A stretch of 10,812 nucleotides of DNA from Candidatus Nomurabacteria bacterium RIFCSPLOWO2_02_FULL_42_17. Lineage in GTDB: Bacteria; Patescibacteriota; Minisyncoccia; Phycocordibacterales; MFVN01. The translations under genes were made by a program, and so were the position numbers. The stretch covers positions 1-10,812 of the forward strand of contig MFVN01000045.1 of NCBI GenBank assembly GCA_001786095.1, read 5' to 3'. The notes beneath the pieces are model-generated. The model ran no database searches. It saw only the letters and a list, made by a program, of their open reading frames with translations, and had not been told where the DNA came from. Position 1 is the stretch's first letter. The number at the start of each line of letters is the position of its first letter. Below, piece by piece: positions 5,228-10,812 of the stretch.

Positions 5228-7048
5228 ATGAAGTCAAAGAAATTAAAATATAATAACGGGCAAGCCCTTCTTCGCCAAGGCTCCGAAGGCCAAGCCATGA
5301 TTACGGCGGTGGTGTTTTTTATGTTTTTATCGCTTTCGATAATGCTGGGGCTGGCTTTGCCGGCCACGCGCGATTTTCGGTCGGCTTCTGATCTTATGCG
5401 TTCTAAACAAAGTTTTTTTCTGTCCGAGTCTGGTTTAGAAGATGTAACTTACCGTCTTAAAAAAAATAAACAAGTTGACGTTAGTGAAACTTTGGTTTTG
5501 GCCGGCGGTTCAGCTGTAACCACCATTACCGATATCACTTCCAATAAAAAAGAAATAACAGCGCTAGGCGATATTATAAATCTTAACCGCAAAAACAAAA
5601 CTATATTAAGTGTTGGCGAAGGCGCTTCTTTTAATTATGGCATACAGGCCGGCACGGGTGGTTTTTCTATGCAAAATAATTCCGGTATTTATGGAAATGT
5701 TTATGCTAATGGTTCTATTACTGGCAGTACTATCAACTCATTCGTTACTGGTTCGGCGTACGCCGCAAATTCATCCGAACTTACGGCTAACCAATTGAAC
5801 GATGTCCCAGCTTCACCACCTAACTCAATAATTTTCGGTAACGCTAATGCCACTCAAGACGTTGCTCAGAGTTTTCAAATTTCATCTTCAGGTCCTTTAA
5901 ATAAAGTCGCGCTTTTTATAAAAAAGACTGGCAGTCCCGGAAATATTACCGTGCGGATTGTGAATGATTCAGCTGACGCGCCGGGTTCTACCACTTATTC
6001 ATCCGGCAATCTTTCATCTTCATTAGTAACAAATTCTTTTGGTTGGGTAGAGGTTGCTCTTTCTCCTAATTATTTAATCACGCCCGGCGTGTCTTTTTGG
6101 TTAGTATTAAATGCTCCTAGTGGCGGTTCGGCTACAAAAAATTTCACTTGGGCCGCCAATTCCGCTTATGTTTCCGGTCAAGCTAAAATTGGGCGACTGG
6201 GTGTTTCTTGGTCTAACACTGTTCCGGCCGGATTGGATGGCTATTTTAAAATTTATTTAGGCGGGACTAATTCTTCGATTTCTTTCGTAGTTGTTGGACA
6301 AAACGGAATAGGTAACGCGGCGGCCCATACGGTTACTGATTCGAGTGTGGCCGGCAATCTATATTGCCAGACTGGTTCTGGAAATAATAAAAATTGTGAT
6401 ACTTCCCAATCTGATCCTGCTCCCCAAAATTTTCCAATTTCGCAGGCGGTTATTGACGGATGGAAAATCGATGCGACAACTGGCGGAACTATTAATGGAA
6501 ATTATAATATTACACAAGATACTTCTTTAGGGCCGAAAAAAATAAATGGTAATTTAAGTATGACCTCTCCTAATAAAACCTTAACTGTTACGGGCACTAT
6601 CTATGTAACTGGTAATATAGACATTTCTGCTAATGGTTCAAGTATAAAATGCGCCTTATCTTTCGGTGAGAATTCCTGCGTGATTGTGGCTGATGGTTGG
6701 ATACATATTGATAATAACGGTAATTTCTCTGGTTCAGGCACAGCTGGCAGTTTTCTGTTTTTAATTTCGGATTCTTCGTGTGATGGTTCAAATTCAAATC
6801 CGCCCTGTGATACAGCGGATCATTATGCGGCTATTGATTTACATAATAACGGACAAGGCGCGGTCTATTATGCGACTAAAGGATTACTTAATTTACATAA
6901 TAACGTGAACATCACGGCGGCGGCGGCTTATAAAATCGATCTTAGCCAAGGCGCGGCTGTCACTTATGATCAAGGATTAATCAATCAAAATTTTGTTTCC
7001 GGCCCTTCGGCCGGCTGGGACATTGAGGGCTGGCGCGAGGTGGAGTAA
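5228..7048 (+). CDS. Large PilX/GspK-like tip pseudopilin with jelly-roll and beta-helix domains
   Basis: 606 aa. The leader ends in SEG (G21), then QAMITAVVFFMFLSLSIMLGLA, a hydrophobic helix without Glu at position 5, as in GspK and PilX. SFFLSESGLEDVTYRL (62-77) is the usual PilX-type sequence after the helix. Residues about 135-175 and 355-585 are short Gly/Asn-rich strands suggesting a beta-helix. Between them, about 200-348, is a separate domain (AQSFQISSSGPLNKVALFIK..., GWVEVALSPNYLITPGVSFWLVL) resembling jelly-roll 'choice-of-anchor' modules. Three closely spaced Cys pairs (C380/C390, C475/C484, C518/C527) could form disulfides outside the cell. The C terminus (LINQNFVSGPSAGWDIEGWREVE) I recognise from CPR minor pilins. 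It is the last gene of the pil operon and plausibly a pilus-tip adhesin; the ligand is unknown. The N-terminal leader contains a repeat insertion (5258-5296). Confidence 0.8.
   Translation: MKSKKLKYNNGQALLRQGSEGQAMITAVVFFMFLSLSIMLGLALPATRDFRSASDLMRSKQSFFLSESGLEDVTYRLKKNKQVDVSETLVLAGGSAVTTITDITSNKKEITALGDIINLNRKNKTILSVGEGASFNYGIQAGTGGFSMQNNSGIYGNVYANGSITGSTINSFVTGSAYAANSSELTANQLNDVPASPPNSIIFGNANATQDVAQSFQISSSGPLNKVALFIKKTGSPGNITVRIVNDSADAPGSTTYSSGNLSSSLVTNSFGWVEVALSPNYLITPGVSFWLVLNAPSGGSATKNFTWAANSAYVSGQAKIGRLGVSWSNTVPAGLDGYFKIYLGGTNSSISFVVVGQNGIGNAAAHTVTDSSVAGNLYCQTGSGNNKNCDTSQSDPAPQNFPISQAVIDGWKIDATTGGTINGNYNITQDTSLGPKKINGNLSMTSPNKTLTVTGTIYVTGNIDISANGSSIKCALSFGENSCVIVADGWIHIDNNGNFSGSGTAGSFLFLISDSSCDGSNSNPPCDTADHYAAIDLHNNGQGAVYYATKGLLNLHNNVNITAAAAYKIDLSQGAAVTYDQGLINQNFVSGPSAGWDIEGWREVE
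5258..5296. repeat. Coding repeat insertion in the prepilin leader (GQA...LRQG...GQA)
   Basis: CAAGCC at 5261-5266 recurs at 5291-5296, exactly 30 nt (10 codons) later, so the leader reads GQALLRQGSEGQAM. Between the copies, CTTCG (5270-5274) and CGAAG (5284-5288) form an inverted repeat around CCAAGGCTC. Removing 30 nt would give an ordinary leader, NNGQAMITAVVFF. From memory, peptides of the form LRQGxGGQA are a widespread coding repeat in Patescibacteria proteins; this looks like one copy. Confidence 0.6.
6837..6905. repeat. 15-bp direct repeat, 54 nt apart, in the beta-helix
   Basis: ATTTACATAATAACG occurs at 6837-6851 and again at 6891-6905. It encodes LHNN twice with an 18-residue period (IDLHNNGQ and LNLHNNVN). 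The period is about one turn of a beta-helix, so this is likely a coil duplication. Confidence 0.65.
6999..7014. repeat. 6-bp GC hairpin near the end of the K-like gene
   Basis: CCGGCC and GGCCGG flank the loop CTTC. It lies 34 nt before the stop codon and has no T tract directly after it. It may slow polymerase or merely reflect GC-rich codons for SGPSAG. Confidence 0.4.
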
Positions 7049-7059
7049 AAATTTTCTTG

Positions 7060-7068
7060 TGTTAAAAT
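7060..7068 (+). promoter_or_regulatory. Extended -10 promoter of tpiA, leaderless
   Basis: TGT followed by TAAAAT (7063-7068) is an extended -10 box ending 6 nt before the tpiA ATG. No good -35 is present at the expected distance. The gap between the preceding stop and this ATG is only 26 nt and holds no ribosome binding site. The layout is the same as at the transposase and pilB. Confidence 0.6.
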
Positions 7069-7074
7069 ATCCTT

Positions 7075-7836
7075 ATGCTTAAAAAAATTATTATTGGAAA
7101 TTGGAAAATGAATCCACCGACCTATGCCGGAACGCAGAAAATAATTTCCGGAATTTTGCCTTTAGTTAGTCGTGTTAAAAATAAAATAGAAGTTGTAATT
7201 TGTCCACCTTTTCCGTGGCTGACAGATTTTTCTCACAAACTCAATAAAAAAGTTTCTTTCGGCGCGCAAGATGTTTTTTATGAACCGGCTGGTCCATATA
7301 CCGGTGAAGTTTCTGTTGATATGTTAAAAAGTTCCGGTGTGAAATTTGTCATTGTCGGGCATTCGGAACGCCGTGCGTTAGGAGAAACAGATGAAATTGT
7401 TTCTAAAAAAGTTCATGCTTGTTTAAAATCAAGTCTTATTCCTATTATATGTGTGGGTGAACGTGAACGAGATAGTGGACATACTTATCTTGATCTTATA
7501 AAACATCAGCTTAAATCCGCGCTAGCGCGCGTTCCGCGCGCTAGCGCGGGAAAACTAATCGTGGCTTACGAACCGGTCTGGGCTATCGGCCGTAAGGCCG
7601 CGCGCGCGGCCACCTCGGAAGAATGCGGGGAAATGATAATTTTTATACGCAAGATATTGTCTGATATTTTTGGTGTTAAATCAGCTGTGCGCGTGCGTAT
7701 TTTGTACGGCGGGTCGGTGGAACCCAAAAATGCCGGCGCGTATTTAACCACCAGAGCTAACGGTCTTCTCGTAGGCCATGACAGTTTAGACCCGAAAAAA
7801 TTTGGAGAAATTTTGAAAGTAGCCCAATCAATGTAA
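7075..7836 (+). CDS. tpiA: Triosephosphate isomerase
   Basis: Glycolytic and gluconeogenic enzyme interconverting dihydroxyacetone phosphate and glyceraldehyde 3-phosphate in the cytoplasm, 253 aa, normal length. Catalytic residues are in place: N9 and K11 (GNWKMN), H96 (VGHSERR) and E166 in AYEPVWAIG (164-172). YGGSVEP at 211-217 is the usual loop 7. Two phosphate-gripping loops are unusual. Loop 6 reads IGRKAARAATSEE where IGTGKxATxEQ is common, about two residues longer and without the TG pair. Loop 8 reads LVGHDSL where LVGGASL is usual. The loop 6 codons coincide with a 16-bp GC palindrome, and a 15-bp GC hairpin lies in the codons for residues 148-159. It has its own leaderless-type promoter and is not functionally related to the pil genes. 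No other glycolytic gene is near. Identity is firm; kinetic consequences are unknown. Confidence 0.96.
   Translation: MLKKIIIGNWKMNPPTYAGTQKIISGILPLVSRVKNKIEVVICPPFPWLTDFSHKLNKKVSFGAQDVFYEPAGPYTGEVSVDMLKSSGVKFVIVGHSERRALGETDEIVSKKVHACLKSSLIPIICVGERERDSGHTYLDLIKHQLKSALARVPRASAGKLIVAYEPVWAIGRKAARAATSEECGEMIIFIRKILSDIFGVKSAVRVRILYGGSVEPKNAGAYLTTRANGLLVGHDSLDPKKFGEILKVAQSM
7517..7549. repeat. 15-bp perfect GC-rich hairpin inside tpiA
   Basis: CCGCGCTAGCGCGCG (7517-7531) pairs perfectly with CGCGCGCTAGCGCGG (7535-7549) around the loop TTC. It is 33 nt long, a multiple of three, and encodes residues of SALARVPRASAG in the surface stretch before beta strand 6. Both arms contain the motif GCGCTAGCGC. 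A perfect 15-bp stem in coding DNA of this composition is unlikely by chance. There is no T tract after it. Confidence 0.85.
7596..7611. repeat. 16-bp perfect GC palindrome at the TIM loop 6 codons
   Basis: The stretch reads GGCCGCGC then GCGCGGCC, only G and C, with an alternating CG core of 10 bases that could adopt Z-DNA. It spans the last base of K174 through A179, in the mobile catalytic lid of triosephosphate isomerase. Confidence 0.8.
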
Positions 7837-7842
7837 GTTTTA

Positions 7843-7848
7843 TATAAT
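7843..7848 (+). promoter_or_regulatory. -10 box of the surface protease gene, leaderless
   Basis: A perfect TATAAT ends 6 nt before the ATG at 7855, only 7 nt after the tpiA stop. There is no TG extension. The nearest -35-like sequence, TTGAAA at 7813-7818, is 24 nt upstream, too far for standard spacing. No ribosome binding site is present. Spacing to the ATG equals that of the transposase and tpiA promoters. Confidence 0.55.
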
Positions 7849-7854
7849 GAAAAT

Positions 7855-10812
7855 ATGGAAAATGCAAAAAAACGTTCTATAATAATTAGCACTATAGCGA
7901 TTATTTTTGCTATATTCATCATCACTTTTACTGTTAATGTTAAGAACAACCATCAAAAACAAGTCAATTCAATTTATAAACAATTTTTAGCTAGTGGAAT
8001 TGTAGCCATTGATAACCTTTCAACAACAGAAAGACAAAAAATTTTAGAAGATCTATCCAAACAATCCACTAGTAATAAATTAACCCCCGAACAAAGAGAG
8101 GCCATTCTAAACTCTCTTAAAAGGTCAGGTGCCTCTCAACCCACACAACCTCTTTCTCAACCTCTTTCTCAACCAACCTCTTCTCAAGTCATTGATCAAT
8201 CTACCGACCAAATTAATCCAAAAATCGAAAATATAACCACTTCAACTACTCGTAATGTTGTTGATAATGTTTTAGAAACAGTCACTAATGTTTTTAAAGA
8301 CACTATTAGTAAAATATTAACTTTTTTGGGATTTAAGAAGGAGGAAAAAGAAATCCAACCCGTGATTGTTCAAAGCGAATATCCTTTTGTTTTTGGTGAA
8401 ATTGATAAAAGTTTATTGAGAGAAAGAGAGATGTTTATTGATTTTCCTATTCTTCCTAACTCCAAACCATTACCAGAAGGAACTCAATGGGTTGACGCTT
8501 GGGGTTATCCGCCTCAACCAAACTATTGGAATCCTGAAGGCATAAATACAGGAGGATTAGAAGGGAGAGGATTGGAAGATGATGGACCACTTGGTTTAAA
8601 TAACTCAAATATTTTTGAAATATCCAAAGCTCATGCTCAAGTATCACCAACAATGAATTGTGGTGGTTTTACCGCTTATTTTGAGGAGGTGGCCATACAG
8701 AAGGGAGAGGGATATGATGATTCAACCTTAGGACCTGCTAGAAGAAATGCTGTTTGTAATGTTTTAACAGACATTTCCGGTTTAATTGATATGGGAACAA
8801 GTAATCCAGAGATTATTTTCCAACAAAATCCAGTCAATATTGGTAACCCCCCGATCCCTCCTAATGCATTAGCGGCGGCAAGTACTTATTTTCCTTCATA
8901 TTCTCGTTTTTGCTCTAGATTTTATGGTGGAAAGCTTTGGGAACATATTACAACAGGAATTGATCCTGGCCCGAAAGCATTTGATGGTTATGTTATTACC
9001 AATTTCTACGGATCGGTTCAATGGAATGTAGATACAGGAAATTCTGGTGATTATAATCTTGAAACAGTAATATATCACGAAATAATCCACGCCCTTGGTT
9101 TTTTATCGAGAATACCATTTACAGGGCACCCTCTACCAGATTATACGAGTAATTTTGATGAATTTCTTTTTCCTGCAAGTGGTAATTTAACTCCGTTAAT
9201 TAAAGATTTTTCTAATGAATGTCTTGTGGCATATGTAGGAGTAGTTGACATTCCAAATACATCTCCTGACCTTATTACAGATAATGTTGTTTATAGGAGA
9301 TCAATTCCTTTTGTTGATGAAAGACCAATATACTCACCTAATCCATGGGAAGGTGGGAGTAGTATATCTCATTTTGACCAAATAAGAGCAGGGAAAACTT
9401 ATATCATGCACCCAAGCATTGGAACCGGTATTTCTAAATCAATTCATCTGGACGAAAGGGAAGTCTTATGTCAGATAGGATATGGTCTCCCGGGACTATG
9501 CGATAACAGAGCACCTATAGCAAAAAATGATACTGCTCCTCTAGCCGAAACAGGTAATGAAATTTGCGTTAATTTTAAAAATAATGACCTAGATCCTGAC
9601 GGAGATCCATTTTGGATTGATAGCATTAATTTTTCAGGAACCCCCACAACTACTTGGTGGGACGACACCAACAAAACAACATCTCTTCCCATGGCTGATC
9701 CCAATACTGAAGTTGTGTGTTATACGCCAACCCCTAGTTTTAATGGAAAGACTAATCTTATATATACTTTAACAGATGGAAATTTAATTGGAAAAAAAGG
9801 AGCAATTCTTTTTCAAATATTTAAAGATGAATATCCAATAACAGATCAATGCCCGATTGATTCCGGTAATTATGTTTGTAACGGCGGACTCGAATTAGGT
9901 ATTTCTTTAACTGACTTTTCTGCTAATGGTGGCGGCATTGGGCCACATTATTCAGATTACCCGGGAGCCACTTCTTTTAGTGGTCATAGACATGAGGTTA
10001 ATGGTTGGTGGGATTATGGTTCATCTGATTTATTTATACGTGGTTATACAGGGCTCCGTTTTCCCTTCGGTAGTATTCCCTTTAAAGGAGTAAATACTTG
10101 GGATTCTCCTGCTGTAGGTAATGATAGGTTTGTTGCTTTTGGTATGTGGCTTTTATTATCCCCAGGCTCCGAGGAAGGGATTGGGACAAAACTTAAACAA
10201 GTGTTACAACCCGGTGTTCAATATGAATTTAATATGCATATACATGCTACATACGGCCATACTGCTTTTAACCCAGACATAATAATAGGTCTTAACGATA
10301 TTCCTGCGACTAAAGGTGTTAATGCGGAATTTATAGGTGGGGTGAATGGTGTACATTCTATTCAAAACAATTCGCAATGGCAAAATATAAAGTTCGTTTT
10401 CAGTGTTACCAGGCCGTTAGACTATCTCTTTATAAATGGAATGCCCGCCCCTGGTAGTGGCTATAGTCTTTTCTATATGCCGGTAGACGATATTTCTATT
10501 AGAGAAGTACTACCACCCCTGGTTGTGGATGGTAAAATCTCTGGTATCGTTTTTACCGATGAAGATTTTGACGGAATTTTAGATGCTGGCGAAACAAGAA
10601 GAGAACTTATCAACGCAGAATTATACAAAGAAATTGGAGGAGTAATAGTTCAACCAGCCACTCAAACAGCCCTAAGTAATCTCAATGGAGAATATATATT
10701 TGGGGATGTGGACAGAGGAACCTATTTCATAAGAGCTGATACTTATTCACCTAAAACAACCCCCCCAGCAGGTTCTGATAATATTAACGGGGATTTTAAT
10801 TTATATAAAGTG
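7855..10812 (+). CDS. Membrane-anchored multidomain surface zinc metalloprotease, 3' end outside the window
   Basis: Open for 986 codons to the window edge. Segments: KKR then a hydrophobic anchor (8-27); a Ser/Gln/Pro-rich linker with QPLS repeats (98-105); a possible signal-peptidase-like AHA/Q site at 259-262; a protease-like region, about 266-548; a cadherin-like or Big-type domain, about 553-642, with NNDLDPDGDP; a module starting VCNGGLE, about 673-882, like carbohydrate-binding or anchor modules; and a Cna-B/SdrD-like repeat from about 893 (ISGIVFTDEDFDGILDAGE). H408-E409-x-x-H412-ALGF gives the zinc site. GGSSISHFD (500-508), IMHP (517-520) and EVLCQIGYG (536-544) match the pattern I know from secreted Bacteroidota proteases. 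Position 418 is Ser, not the third His of metzincins; H506 or D508 may serve instead. Arginine codons are mostly AGA/AGG and the gene lacks CGCG and GCGC, unlike its neighbours. The start at 7855 is set by the -10 box. Confidence 0.85.
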   Translation, partial: MENAKKRSIIISTIAIIFAIFIITFTVNVKNNHQKQVNSIYKQFLASGIVAIDNLSTTERQKILEDLSKQSTSNKLTPEQREAILNSLKRSGASQPTQPLSQPLSQPTSSQVIDQSTDQINPKIENITTSTTRNVVDNVLETVTNVFKDTISKILTFLGFKKEEKEIQPVIVQSEYPFVFGEIDKSLLREREMFIDFPILPNSKPLPEGTQWVDAWGYPPQPNYWNPEGINTGGLEGRGLEDDGPLGLNNSNIFEISKAHAQVSPTMNCGGFTAYFEEVAIQKGEGYDDSTLGPARRNAVCNVLTDISGLIDMGTSNPEIIFQQNPVNIGNPPIPPNALAAASTYFPSYSRFCSRFYGGKLWEHITTGIDPGPKAFDGYVITNFYGSVQWNVDTGNSGDYNLETVIYHEIIHALGFLSRIPFTGHPLPDYTSNFDEFLFPASGNLTPLIKDFSNECLVAYVGVVDIPNTSPDLITDNVVYRRSIPFVDERPIYSPNPWEGGSSISHFDQIRAGKTYIMHPSIGTGISKSIHLDEREVLCQIGYGLPGLCDNRAPIAKNDTAPLAETGNEICVNFKNNDLDPDGDPFWIDSINFSGTPTTTWWDDTNKTTSLPMADPNTEVVCYTPTPSFNGKTNLIYTLTDGNLIGKKGAILFQIFKDEYPITDQCPIDSGNYVCNGGLELGISLTDFSANGGGIGPHYSDYPGATSFSGHRHEVNGWWDYGSSDLFIRGYTGLRFPFGSIPFKGVNTWDSPAVGNDRFVAFGMWLLLSPGSEEGIGTKLKQVLQPGVQYEFNMHIHATYGHTAFNPDIIIGLNDIPATKGVNAEFIGGVNGVHSIQNNSQWQNIKFVFSVTRPLDYLFINGMPAPGSGYSLFYMPVDDISIREVLPPLVVDGKISGIVFTDEDFDGILDAGETRRELINAELYKEIGGVIVQPATQTALSNLNGEYIFGDVDRGTYFIRADTYSPKTTPPAGSDNINGDFNLYKV
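8146..8169 (+). repeat. 12-bp tandem repeat in the protease linker
   Basis: CAACCTCTTTCT is present twice in tandem (QPLS, residues 98-105), followed by a partial third copy, CAACCAACCTCTTCT. In-frame units of this type can change in number by replication slippage, altering the reach of the linker between the membrane anchor and the protease region. Confidence 0.7.

Noticed and set aside
6999..7040. GC hairpin near the end of the K-like gene as an intrinsic terminator
   Set aside because: It lies inside the coding sequence and is followed by G-rich coding DNA, not a T tract. The short T run at 7052-7055 is about 40 nt away.
7847..7849. ATG at 7847 as the protease start
   Set aside because: That frame stops within a dozen codons, and the ATG lies inside the -10 box region. 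The ATG at 7855 opens the long frame.
7566..7949. Minus-strand reading frame across the end of tpiA and the start of the protease gene
   Set aside because: It lies opposite two well-supported genes, and its translation is low complexity and has no recognisable motif. The other minus-strand frames in the window are shadows in the same way.
9076..9108. Classical metzincin (HExxHxxGxxH) protease
   Set aside because: The third histidine is absent (Ser at that position), so only the general zincin call is kept.

Overview
All genes here lie on the plus strand, and the window reads as a piece of a Patescibacteria (CPR, probably Parcubacteria-like) genome. This is inferred from protein style, not from a marker gene. 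The signs are: compact packing with 1-4 nt overlaps; almost no Shine-Dalgarno sequences; a single-gene RAYT-type transposase; a PilB/PilC/pseudopilin cassette ending in a large PilX-like protein whose C-terminal signature I associate with CPR genomes; and a likely copy of a CPR-associated coding repeat. UGA is used as a stop (pilC and the second pseudopilin), so a UGA-glycine code (Gracilibacteria/SR1) is unlikely.

Layout. (1) 1-741: a RAYT/Y1 transposase whose promoter is largely one palindrome; a near copy of the palindrome lies inside its own gene. (2) 750-7048: one apparent operon, pilB, pilC, then four pseudopilin-like genes in the order of type II secretion GspH-I-J-K. The fourth, the K/PilX-like one, is 606 aa with a jelly-roll-like domain nested in a beta-helix-like body, and may be a pilus-tip adhesin. 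(3) 7075-7836: tpiA, with unusual GC-rich palindromes in its coding sequence and altered phosphate-binding loops. (4) 7855 to the right edge: at least 986 codons of a membrane-anchored, multidomain surface protein with an HEIIHALGF zinc-protease signature. It resembles secreted Bacteroidota proteases, and its codon use and tetranucleotide content differ sharply from everything to its left, suggesting horizontal acquisition.

Regulation. The four genes that appear to begin transcription units (transposase, pilB, tpiA, protease) each have a TATAAT/TAAAAT -10 box ending only 6-7 nt before the ATG; three are extended -10 boxes (TGn). Transcription should therefore start at or next to the start codon, giving leaderless mRNAs. 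Inside the pil operon, starts overlap or abut the previous stop, suggesting translational coupling.

Biological reading. The PilB ATPase and PilC platform would drive a type IV pilus or pseudopilus, and the H-I-J-K-like set would form its tip. With the neighbouring surface metalloprotease this could be an attachment or host-interaction locus, though the protease has its own promoter and a different origin, so the functional link is only a hypothesis. No RNA genes, CRISPR arrays or convincing terminators were seen.
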